Assembly (NCBI GenBank): GCA_019925095.2
Contig: CM034389.1
Location: forward strand, 14,948,435 to 15,012,434
Source of the DNA: Dendrolimus kikuchii
Lineage: Eukaryota; Arthropoda; Insecta; Lepidoptera; Lasiocampidae
Direction of reading: 5' to 3'
Length of the DNA stretch: 64,000 nucleotides
Shown here: in pieces, positions 33,259 to 43,607 of the stretch
Layout of the letters: each line of letters starts with the position of its first letter
Numbering within the stretch: position 1 is the stretch's first letter
The notes under the pieces: model-generated
Told to the model about the DNA's origin: nothing
The model's input: the letters and a program-made list of their open reading frames with translations, nothing else
Database searches by the model: none
Translations under genes and position numbers: made by a program

Positions 33259-36200
33259 GTACAGTCAGCGTCTTATAGAAAGAAGCAGCCAAGATGATCA
33301 AATAGATAAGAACATCGAAAGTGATCATTAGTATCGGTACAACCATTGTCGTCTAATAGATCGAATCACCCGTCTTGACCAAATACATCAGTACACCGAC
33401 AACGCCAAATACATGAGTACAACCATCTCGCCAAAACAAAGAGACACACTAGAAAAATGAACTCTATTCTAAATGTGATTAGTGTCAAATCGAGATGATT
33501 TCATACTAAATCAAAATTCCAATAGTATTATTACTGTTATAAAAATCTTTTTCATTTTTATAACGTAACTAGTATTTGCCTTCGACTTCATTTTCATTAC
33601 TTAGATAGCAAAGATTAAAGTTATTTTATCAATATGTAAAATTGAATAAATATTTAATATGACAATACATGAATCCTGGATATATTCATAAACTCCCGAT
33701 ATTTGTAATTTACTAAAGACTTATTCAACTACAGATGTTTCTTCACTAAGGATTTCTAATAATTACAGACAGTGTCTTGTGATTTGCGAACATTGCGTCA
33801 AAGTTGATCTAGTGGTTTGGAAGTGGAAGGAAATCCCGGGAAATCTCAAGAGTCCCAATATGGTCATGTATAAAAATGTCATAAAGTATTAAACTATGCT
33901 GTAATAAGAGTAACACGAATAGTTTTCATGCTATATCTAGGCGCATTATTCCCAAGCAAATTTTGGAACTTTCCGTCACTAAAGTATAGGAGTAAAAACA
34001 TGAAAAAGTGAATCCAGTTTCCTGACAAATTACACTAGAATTCCCATGATATTAGCTTTTTCAGCATTTAAGTAAAAAATGTCTGTATAATAGTGAAAAC
34101 CTCATAGAAATTAACATATTTATGAAAAAAAAAACATTAATTGTTTCAATTTTCCATCAATGAAACAATTGGATCCCAATTGGTTTTTTTAATAGCTTCA
34201 ATGTACAGACAAAGCTATTTTACAATATTAACTTAATTTTAACATTTCATTTGACATAATACACTATGTATATGTGAGTATATTTTCTATGTATATGTGA
34301 GTTTGTTGAAATATCTACTAAAGAGTTTCAATACATAAGAAATTTAGAATTCGAGATAAACCTTTTTTTATCAGCAATGAATAATTGATGTTTCTTGGAT
34401 ACTATTTTAATGTCTAATACGTATATGAATTCTCATGATCTATACTGAGATCATACTATACATATATATAATATACCCCAGTCATTGAAAAAAGCTTAAT
34501 CTAACGTTCTGGTGAAATCGTATCGGAATCAGCCAATTTTTATGCAGTATAACGACTTTAATAGGAATTTCCCGGAATATAAACTAACAAAGCATTCGGA
34601 AAAGAACGTAAACCATCGTTTTAGTATCAATTGAATCTGAATCAACTAATTGTTATGCAAATAAATAATTGATACTTTTTCTATTTTTACTTATTTGAAA
34701 AAGAAAGTGCATTGTGTTTTAGTATAAGCTAATTTATATGCATACTAACCACTAGAAACCACCCTCGGGAAAATTTCCTTGAGATGCCCAGGACACAAAG
34801 TATTGCTGTATTTAAAAAATAATGTATCGTGTCTAAAATCGTGTAAGAATAAATAAACTAATTTGAAAGCGTCCTAACAACTTTAACCAGCTCCTGAGAA
34901 AATTCGCGGGATCCCCAGGATAAAAAGTATCACAGATTTAATTTCAGAAAATTTGCTATCAATGAGTAAAAACATCGCATCGAAATAAGAAAGCTTTTTT
35001 TATTCTGGCCTCTTTAAACCGTTCCCGGAAAATTTCCCGTGCGATTCCGGAATAAAAGGTAGCGCAGAATTTAAGTGTGAGAATTTGCTCACGATCAGCG
35101 AAAATCGAATCGCAATCGGCCTAGTAGTTTTTACGTAAATCCCGAACAAACAGAAAAACCGACTAACAGACAAGAAATCTAAAAAAAATCATCGTGTCTC
35201 CATCGTTTATATAGTCTATTCCAATTGTGTTTTTTTTTAATAACTTCAATGTAGAGAGATGACATATTTAGCATATTATAATATTATAGACTATCGTCTG
35301 CCCGCGAAACTTCCTTCGCGTTTCCATGATGATGATACATTTGATAGTCAAGTATGTTTGAACAGTTCTTTATGGTGGTTAAAGAAGCGTTCAAACTTAC
35401 TCTAACTCTCTATGAATAAGACAGTTAGTATTTAGTAAAAACGAAAACTCAAAGCTGAAAAGCAGTGTCATCAAGTATTAAAGAATGTAAACAAAAGTAT
35501 GAAAAACCTGATTTAATTAAGAGAACTGAAATATCTGGTTAGAAACAGGAACTTGAGACTATTTATAAAATTTGTAGGTTAATAATATATCTTTAGTTAG
35601 CTGGGCTCGGCTAATATCTCTGTTCCATCTGAAATAATATTATAGTTAGGTACTGTGGCCAAATGCAACTTAGTTATAAAGTTAAAATGAACGCCGTTAT
35701 TAATTGGCTATATTAGAGTATATATGTCATGGTTAAATTGTACAGACCGTTAGATTATAATCTATCTCGAGAGCTATTGAAATATTGTGAACCGGAAAAA
35801 ACTGCTTACAATTTAACGCATTATTTCCCGATAGATTATAATCTATCGACGTGAAATCGTTCTGTGTCCATAGAGTTAGTAATAAAACATAGGTGGGTCA
35901 GTCAAAAATACTAAAGATTCGATCTCTGCCCTTATGGGTTAGAAGTTTTAACAATGTTTGTAAGTAGTCAATAAGTGATACTTCCAATCCCAGTGTTTAC
36001 CCTCGATTAAACGTAATAAATATTATTATGCACATATCATCCTCTTCGTCAATCACACTGCTGTGATCAGGAGTTTTTTTTAAGTTTCAAACGTCTTCAG
36101 AATTGATTTCATTAATTTCACATTAGGAAAGAAAGGTGCTTTTCATTCAATGCAAATTTAGCAATAAGTAATTCAATTTGAAATACATAATTCGAAATAC

Positions 36201-36486
36201 AATTTTGGTTTAGTATGAAATCATCTCGATTTGACACTAATCACATTTAGAATAGAGTTCATTTTTCTAGTGTGTCTCTTTGTTTTGGCGAGATGGTTGT
36301 TAACATATTAATGGTGACCTGAATGTACTCATGTATTTGGCGTTGTCGGTGTACTGATGTATTTGGTCAAGACGGGTGATTCGATCTATTAGACGACAAT
36401 GGTTGTACCGATACTAATGATCACTTTCGATGTTCTTATCTATTTGATCATCTTGGCTGCTTCTTTCTATAAGACGCTGACTGTAC
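33259..36486. mobile_element. 3.2-kb element with ~260-bp near-identical inverted ends
   Basis: The left arm (33259-33518) begins GTACAGTCAGCGTCTTATAG; the right arm (36201-36486) is its inverse. By eye the arms are identical except for a 26-bp block present only in the right arm (about 36299-36324) and a single base near the inner edge. GTAC is present next to both outer ends in the host LINE, perhaps the target duplication, but the arm itself starts with GTAC, so the boundary is ambiguous. The 2.7-kb interior is AT-rich with no transposase ORF and contains an older Helitron-like repeat (34752-35213). It is non-autonomous and of unassigned superfamily. Confidence 0.85.
34752..35213 (-). mobile_element. 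Helitron-like repeat (family 3), minus strand
   Basis: On the minus strand: TATATAAACGATGGAGACAC at the 5' side (35213 down), TTTAGATTTCTTGTCTGT, a TTTACGTAAAAACTACTAGG block, then repeated CCCGGGA-type motifs; CTAG at 34752-34755 may be the 3' end. The same order is seen at 57862-58178. Confidence 0.55.
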
Positions 36487-37318
36487 AATGGGGAGTGTTC
36501 CGAGGAACTGTTCAGATTGGTGCCTTCGTCTTCCTTTTACCACTGCACCGCATGTCATCGGCTGGGCGTTCATCCCCACTTCCTAGCTTTTTTAAAGTGT
36601 CTATCAAAAGTTATGGCTCACAGGAAGTGTCTGGCAAGTGTATATCTTTGTTTATAACAATATCATATATGACATATGTAAAAACTAACCTTGCTACTTT
36701 GATGTAAGTTAGCATGGTTTTTTCCATCTTTGATACCTGCTACCTGAAAAACGGCCACGCTTTCAGCTTAGTGAGTATCCATTCCTTTCAAGTTTATGTT
36801 AAACTACAGATCCTAAAGATTTCATCTTTCCTAAAATCACGTAACTCTGGGGTGACTGGGATCTTGTACTAACACTTGTAACAAATGTTGCCTGCGAGCG
36901 TATTTAATATAATAAATAGTCCACAGAGTACGTTAATATAATAGGAGAATTCTATATAAATAAGGAACATGTCGAGGCAGAAATCTAACGATCTTCAAAT
37001 TTAAAATGGACTGGGAATAGTTTTTTCAATTTGTTAGGATCAGATCAGATATTTTGAAATCCATACGATCAAATGCAAAATATAACTTGAATCTATAAAG
37101 GCAATCTTGTTTAGAAATGAGTATGGAACAAATATATTGTGGAATGCGTGAGTTCTAATGAAATACAGATTAAATTTAAAAAGAAAACAAGGACAACTTA
37201 GTAAAACTGGCGTATTTATTTTAAATAAAACAGAATTATAAAGTTTGCTGAATTTACCTAACTCGTATAAAAATGATATCACTGATGTTATTTTCAGGGT
37301 ACATAGGCTACGTTTCAC

Positions 37319-37655
37319 ATGAGAATCACAACGACCACGCTTACAACCGCGATTTTTCCCGTTCCACTTGCATGCTGCCGTTACAACCCTAAAATCTAGT
37401 GGAACGGATAATGGAGCGTTGATGCCATTAGCGACGAAATACATAAAACATGTCATTGGTTGATTCGATAGAGAGAATTAATGCTCTGCGGTCACCACCC
37501 ACTTCGACCCACCTTTTGACATGAGTCGTTGTGAGCGCTGTGTGATCGATAATAATAACGTCATTAGTGACGTTTTCGCCACGACCATAACAATCTTGGT
37601 CGCTATGTGGAACGGCTCATGGACGGGCGTTGTGAGCTGGAAGAACGTGCCTATA
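37319..37655. mobile_element. MITE, second copy of the 51252-51543 family
   Basis: Shares GTGGAACGGATAATGGAGCG, TTGATGCCATTAGCGACGAAA, GTCGTTGTGAGCGCTGTGTG, ATCGATAATAATAACGTCAT and the inverted CACAACG/CGTTGTG ends with the better-preserved copy at 51252. Ends are diverged. The 138-codon minus ORF overlapping it (37040-37456) is not supported. Confidence 0.65.
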
Positions 37656-38387
37656 ATGTAGAAGTAGGTAGTAAGTAGCCACAAAGGCAGTCAAGGGCTA
37701 TACAGCTAAGTCGTAATGTTTACGTCTTCGTATAGGTAGCACAGTTGAATTGTAGGCTTGATGCCATTCAACGGAGTTCTTGTGAAAACTGAAAAGGCCA
37801 CATTTGACTATACAGTTCATTCTCATTTCTCACAAAAACACATAATTACTACTCAAAAAGTATCAATATCCTACAACTATTGTTCATTTTAGAGTGAATT
37901 TACACATTTTTTGAAATTTCAGCTCCTGCCAAAAACTCTATAAATAATGTTGTTTTAATACACTTTTGGCTTTTAACATTTCACCACCGTGTTAACATTG
38001 AACCAACCAACGAAGGAATCATTTTATCTTTCCGGCGTGCGGTGAAGGTTGGTTTTAGCAACAGTGAAAATATAATATTATTACAGATAAAAAAGCAATG
38101 TTAATATATTATGTAACCATAATAATACAGCAAAGTTAGCCAGGATAAATATTGAGTTAAGGTACATTTTGTGCAGTTAAATCAGTAGGTACAGTATTCA
38201 AATTGAATCGCAAGGTATTTTAAATAATACTAAGTCTATTTCAAGTAGGGCGGTATGGGTGACACATCCATTAAACGTACTTGTAGCGTTATCGTAAACT
38301 TTACTACGAAATATAAGTTAATTTAGTTAAACATAAATCTAAATCTCGTTACCTCTCAACCCAACTCAAGTTCTTCTTTATAGTATA

Positions 38388-38754
38388 CTAGTTTATCCCG
38401 CGGCTAGGCCGCGGGTCAAGCTCTGGTGCGCACCTCTTGTTTAAAGAACAGGCGTTTTACTTACTTTACTTACCACTGAGTTACACTCACGCTCATTTCT
38501 AGCACAGATATGTCCGCTGTGACAAGTTACATTGTATTAAATATTTATGTATTTGCCCCCGGAAGATTCACTTCATTTTATATCGCAAACTATCCAATTT
38601 CCTGAGATGAAAAGTATTTATGTCTATTTTCGGTATTAAAACTATATTCAAACAAAATAATACAGTAAAACCGATCCAGTACTCCTAGTAGTTTTTCCGT
38701 TAAAGTTTAACAGACTGATCGAGTTACTATCGCATTTATAATATTAATAAGGAT
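38388..38754 (-). mobile_element. Helitron copy E (minus), short form
   Basis: 3' end CTAG at 38388-38391 with hairpin CCCGCGGCTAGGCCGCGGGT; 5' end TCCTTATTAATATTATAAAT at 38754 on the minus strand. At 367 bp it lacks the 9-bp satellite and the second half of the 5' region found in copies A-D, i.e. an internally deleted form. Confidence 0.88.
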
Positions 38755-38762
38755 TGTCTCCA

Positions 38763-39295
38763 CCCACTACTCCTCGTTACCTCAAGGAACGATTCGAATT
38801 TCTCTATGCATCTAGTTCTCATAATTTGCGCCCCTCCACTAAATACACCAAAACACACGTCCCGTTTTTATAAATCTCTTTTACCGTCCCGGCTGTGCGT
38901 GTCTGGAATGAGTTTCTTATTGCAATAAGGCACGCCCAATCCTCACCATGCTTTAAAAATCAGGTTCAGAAGCATTACTTTTCTATTGTGCATAATTATT
39001 CCTAATGTTATTATATAAGTTTATGTATGTATTGACATATGTATATATACGTGTGTGTATATGTATGTGTATATACATATGTACATAAACTTATTTGTTT
39101 TTGTATTTATATGTGCTATATTTATTTATCATTCCTCATTATGTATTAACTGCATTACCGTCAGCATTAAAAATCCATCAATTCCTGCCAAGGGCTGCCT
39201 GGAAGAGATCGCTTTATAACGATAAGGTCGCCCGTTGTACTATATTTTATCTTTTTCTTTATGCTTTGGTGTTCAATAAAGAATTATCTATCTTA
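38763..39295 (+). pseudogene. CR1-like LINE C-terminus and 3' UTR
   Basis: Plus-strand reading gives PRYLKERFEFLYASSSHNLR, then VWNEFLIAIRHAQSSPCFKN and QVQKHYFSI, the C-terminal end of a CR1/jockey-type ORF like the one at 52853-53254. The 3' UTR contains CTGCCTGGAAGAGATCGCTT, ATAAGGTCGCC and ends CTTTGGTGTTCAATAAAGAA with TATC repeats, identical in layout to 47375-47590. The mariner at 39331 lies directly downstream. Confidence 0.75.
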
Positions 39296-39330
39296 ATCAT
39301 GTTACTATTATTTTTGTCGTACTAGCCACT

Positions 39331-40514
39331 TTGGTCTCAAATATCTCCTCTTTGGTTCGGAATTCCAATTTAAAATTTATACAGCTTTACTTTTCTTCTT
39401 TCTTTTACTTATGCTTTGGTGTTTTGAAAACCGTAATTCATTTGTTTTTTTCCTCTTTTGGTTTTTTCTTTGCGTCACTCAGTTTACAAAATGGAAAACT
39501 TGAAATATCGCATTATTTACGAGTACGAGTTCCATCGTGGCACCAGTGCTGCCGAAACGGCCCGAAGGATGAATTATGTGTATGGCGACAGTGTCGCAAA
39601 AGAAAACACAGTGCGTTTTTGGTTCCAACGTTTTCGTTCTAGAAATTTAGATCTGCAGAACAAGCCCCGTGGACGGCCAGAGACCAAAGTTGATAATGCA
39701 CAATTGAAGGCTATTGTGGAAGCGGATCCATCGCAAACCACGTCCGAGATAGCTGCAGGCTGCGATGTTAGTGATAAAACTGTTTTAATCCACTTGAAGC
39801 AAATTGGGAAGGTGAAAAAGCTTGAAAGGTGGGTACCTCATGAATTGAGTGGAGCAAACCGACAAACGCGCGTCGACTGCTGCGTTACATTACTCAACCG
39901 GCACAATAATGAAGGGATTTTAAATCGAATCATTACCTGTGATGAAAAGTGGATCCTGTACGATAATCGGAAACGCTCATCGCAATGGTTGAACCCTGAT
40001 GAACCAGCCAAATCCTGCCCCAAGCGAAAATTGACTCAAAAAAAATTACTTGTGAGCGTTTGGTGTACTAGTGTCGATGTCGTTTACTACAGCTTTCTTA
40101 AATTTGGCCAGACGATTACGACGGATGTCTATTGTCAGCAACTGCAAACCATGATGGAAAAGCTAGCTGCTAAACAACCGAGGCTGGTCAATCGCTCTAG
40201 GCCATTGGAATGTCTAAGACATCCACCGTATCCCCCGGACCTTACTCCAACAGATTACCATTTTTTTCGAAATTTGCATAACTTTTTGCAAGGGAAAAAA
40301 TTCAACTCCGATGGGGCAGTCCAAAGCGCCTTTAAAGATTTTGATTCCCGTCCGAATGGTTTTTTTAGTAAAGGGATCAATGAACTACCCATGAGATGGC
40401 AGAAGTGCATAGATAGCAATGGTACATACTTTGATTAAATAAATATATTATATTTAAAAAAATCGACTTTATGTTCCTCCCTTACAAAACGGCAATTTCA
40501 TATGTAAAGACCTA
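39331..40514 (+). mobile_element. mariner element, right end clear, left end worn
   Basis: The right terminus reads, inverted from 40514, TAGGTCTTTACATATGAAAT followed by TGCCGTTTTGTA, a familiar mariner TIR with TA at 40513-40514. The left end near 39331 (TTGGTCTCAAATATCTCC) is only loosely complementary, so the boundary is approximate. Confidence 0.65.
39491..40438 (+). pseudogene. mariner transposase lacking the second catalytic Asp
   Basis: A single open frame of 315 codons from the Met of MENLKYRIIYEYEF at 39491 (an in-frame ATG 33 bp upstream is less likely, as it precedes the conserved start). Paired helix-turn-helix DNA-binding half with the GRP linker (NKPRGRPETK), first catalytic Asp in CDEKWILYDN near 39942, third Asp in PTDYHFFRN near 40254. 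Between LVNRSRPL and ECLRHPPY the expected HDNARPH segment with the second Asp is missing, an in-frame loss of roughly 25 residues (normal length ~345). PPYPPDL replaces the usual PPYSPDL. The frame is open but the enzyme must be inactive; it would still have its DNA-binding half. Confidence 0.88.
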
Positions 40515-41357
40515 ATATTTAACAATAATATTATGCTTAGAATCACGATGTTTATTTCTCTATATACAAAATTTCTCACATACTATCCTAATTGAAATAG
40601 ACTGTAACTGTACAAAATTTTCTAGTTTATTAGTAGCACATTAAAGAATAGCAAAAATTATATTTATCCCTGAGTACGCAGCAATAAGCATCATATAATA
40701 CTACATTGTAATCGTTCATAACTTTACAATAAATTCTTAAATTAGTCCGTAACTAAAATGATTTAAAATGTAGATTTTATTGCTTATGCGGTATTTTTCA
40801 AACATTATTAAATTGTCATCTACATACAAGCTTTAAAAACATGTAACTTATGATTCTTATGTCTAAATTATGTTCCTATTTAAAAAAGCTCACAACATAA
40901 AATGCCTGTCGTATTCTAGAACAATACTCGGTTAACTGAAACAGGACAATCAACAGTGAAACTGAGATACTAACGTCAGAAACTCCTGGAATTTATATTT
41001 GTTTCACGTTTATGACGTCGTCATTCTAAGTGGTCAGTTATTAAAATAATTGTTTATAATATCATTGTTTAAACAGTATTTAATGAAAATTATTTCATTG
41101 TAATTTTTGAAAGTAACATATTTTATTAATTTAACGCTTCTATTATATAAATTATTTAATAATTTATTTTAAAATGCGAATTATTTAAAAGTGATAGTGG
41201 TAGTAGTCATGCTGAATTCATTATCTTGATTAACATTCGCTGGGCTGTTTCGATCGGTGTTTGTTTACAAGCGGACAATGCAATAAATTAATTGTATCCA
41301 AATTTCCTCCAGTTATTACACTGGTACATTCAAAAATATTTTTTAATTTAGACAGGT
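40515..41357. other. No gene recognised
   Basis: AT-rich sequence; no ORF or bounded repeat identified. Confidence 0.45.
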
Positions 41358-41992
41358 CATTATGACAATCCAGGTGTGTCCAGCCTGGGACGAAAAACAG
41401 CTTGGTCTCGTCGTGGCCATAGAGACTGATTTGACCCTCCCGGCCGTGGTGAAGGCTATGGTTGGGAGCGCCGAAGCGTGGGACGCAGCCGCCTCCTTCT
41501 GCAAGACGGCCGCCTCCTTTGTGGACACAAAGGAGGCGGCGGAGCGGGAGAGGGAGCAGACCACCACACTCTCCTCCCGCCAGAACCGGCGGCGGCAACA
41601 GAGTCGTCCGCGACGACCTCCAGCAGCCGTAGGCTACGGCCGTATAGGCGACCGGCGGGGAAACTGGATACACCCGCACACAAAGGCAGAGACCCGAGGT
41701 AGGTGGAGATTCAGCTCTCCGATTAGAAAATAGAAAAGACAGCTCGTAAAGGGGCCGGTCGTCGTCCGTCCGGGCTGGAGGTCAATGAACAAGCGAGCCC
41801 ACAGCCCGTATAAGAGACGTTCGAAGATCGGAAAAGAGTTTTAATGGGTATCCCTAAATGCAGCGTGACAATAGTACTTCACACGTGAGATGCTAATGCC
41901 ACCACGATCTGGCGAATCCGCGACTTTTCCCCCTCGCGCGGCTTATGGTCCTCAATCGGATTTCTCCTGTATTAAGAAAAATCATCATGTCA
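41358..41992 (+). mobile_element. R1-type LINE family B, 3' end copy
   Basis: An open stretch (41362-41733) encodes the last C-terminal part of ORF2: VCPAWDEKQLGLV, SAEAWDAAASFCKTAASFV and KEAAEREREQ, comparable to the equivalent part at 17780-17900. The 3' UTR follows with CCGGGCTGGAGGTCAATGAA, TTTTAATGGGTATCCC, GATCTGGCGAATCC and CCTCAATCGGATTTCTCCTG, ending in an A run near 41990. TCATTATGACA at the left edge and TCATCATGTCA after the tail may be the target duplication (two mismatches in 11). Extremely 5'-truncated. Confidence 0.82.
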
Positions 41993-43113
41993 AGCACCAG
42001 TTTGCACTTGAGTATTGTATTGCTTTAAATATCTCCAACCAAATTATTTTTAAATAGCATTAAAAATATCAACACAGTAAGCTATGTTTTGTTTAATTTT
42101 ATATCTATTTCCTTATGATTGTTCATTAACACGGTCGGAAGGCATGTAGTCTTTTGAAGGTTTTATTATATTTTTATAAGTTTTATTACTTTGAATTGTG
42201 AGGTTACGTGACTTTGATATTAAAATGTGAATAATAACAAAGAAGTATCATATTCGGAATTACTACCCGTGTGCAGGTTTGCCGATAGCCTCATGATGTC
42301 ACGCGTCGATGGTCAGTAGCGTTGACAAAAAAGGTTACATAAATAGTGATTGAAATAAATTTATTATTTTATTTTTTATAGTATATACTTTACATAAGTA
42401 TATCCAATAATAGTAAGTAGTCATAGGCAAACCTTGTGCGTGCGGCTTATAATTACATATTTATTGCTACAGTAGTTCTAAACTATATTTAATCAAATCA
42501 GTTACCAGAAAATTAGTCAAAGTATACCCTTGCATTTTATTTAATGACAATAATCTTTTATGGGTTTTATTGACTTGTAGTGAAGTCCTTGACTGATATC
42601 AAACAACGTATTTCAAGTAGCAGCTTAAGAAGTCATATTTTACTTCAAAATCCACTGTTTAGCCGGAACATGCCAAATGAGAACTGTATAATAAAACTAA
42701 ATTTATCTTTAACTACATAAACGTGACTACCCACACGAACTCCCTTACCTGACGCCATCGAAGAAGATACCGATAACCATCACATCTGACTAGGCTGTTG
42801 GGAGTTAGTGCTTATGTCTACCATTGTGTAAACTGAACATTACGTAACAGTCAAGATTTTCTGAAAATTTCTTGTTAAAAAATAATTACTAACTTACAAA
42901 TATTGTTCGTTATCAACCAAATGTACATATTTTTCGATAGATAGTAAATGTGCACAATAAACAAACAATAAAAATCACTGGGTTATTCCTTGGGGCCAGC
43001 GACTAAAAGAATACTTTTTAAATCTAGTTATTATGTACAGACAAGATATTTAAATATATGGCACCCTATAGAGATCTAAATAAAAAAATGAGTAATTGGG
43101 TTAAAATGTGTAA
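41993..43113. other. No gene recognised
   Basis: AT-rich flank between the LINE end and the small Helitron; nothing supported. Confidence 0.45.
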
Positions 43114-43428
43114 TCTATACATATAATAAAACTGTAGAGGTCGAATTTCTGTATTATGAAATTTTTTTTGCTAAAAACCGAGTCACGGGGATGTAAGAAG
43201 TCAAATAGAACTAATTTAGAAATTTTTCCAATTTTTGTTTCTCTGTTTTTCTGTCTGTTTGTACCGCCTAATCTCCGAAACGATTGGACCGATTTAAATA
43301 AAACTTTGTATGTTGGTAGCTTATATCCCTGGTCAACATATAGGATACTTATAATCCCGAAAAATTAGAGTTCCCGTGAGATAGTGAAAAAACCGCACCA
43401 CGCGGACGAAGTCGCGAGCATCAGCTAG
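43114..43428 (+). mobile_element. Small Helitron (family 2) behind SLC12A8
   Basis: Starts TCTATACATATAATAAAACT and ends with the hairpin CGCGGACGAAGTCGCG followed by a CAGCTAG terminus at 43428, with T next, both hallmarks of a very common lepidopteran Helitron family. The 70-codon ORF inside is incidental. Lies 180 bp beyond the SLC12A8 stop codon, so in or just after its 3' UTR. Confidence 0.85.
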
Positions 43429-43588
43429 TGTAAAAATAAATATAAAATCGTTCTATAAAATTTAAAACTTGATATATTTATTTATGTCTCTAAGGGTGCG
43501 AATTATGAATTAGTCACTTTTTTTTTCTGCACAAAGTGATTGTCGTTATTATTAAATTCCTTGGTTACTTGTTAATAAAGTAATTAAG

Positions 43589-43594
43589 TTTATT
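43589..43594 (-). promoter_or_regulatory. Possible polyadenylation signal of SLC12A8
   Basis: AATAAA on the minus strand 14 bases after the stop codon. It is unusually close to the stop; further AATAAA-like sites lie within 150 bases, so which is used is open. Confidence 0.3.
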
Positions 43595-43607
43595 TTTCAT
43601 AAATAAC

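Larger units (their letters stand above)
32330..36590 (+). pseudogene. jockey-like LINE RT, interrupted by long-TIR element
   Basis: The left part (32330-33258) shows YGIPEGLCTWLSSFLDGRSI, INAGVPQGCVLSPTLF near 32570, CYADDST (active site) near 32665, then, in shifted frames, SEVENSLERASEWG, VQFNPTKT, ILRVDIANDVQFRGHLEGKA, VRPHMEYCSHLWAGAP and RDFASLCIFNRLY. The frame then breaks off at 33258 and resumes at about 36481 with YNGECSEELFRLVPSSSF and HRLGVHPHFL. The joined reading matches the usual LYHGECSEELF continuity of jockey-type elements, so one LINE was split by insertion. Several frameshifts in the left part show it was already dead. Truncated at 5' (no endonuclease) and ends near 36590. 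Confidence 0.87.

Noticed and set aside
35740..35860. Paired palindromes GATAGATTATAATCTATC considered as a hairpin gene or attachment site
   Set aside because: AT-rich palindromes are expected by chance here and no element boundary coincides with them.
37040..37456. 138-codon minus-strand ORF
   Set aside because: Overlaps a MITE copy; no recognisable domain and no exon-like borders.
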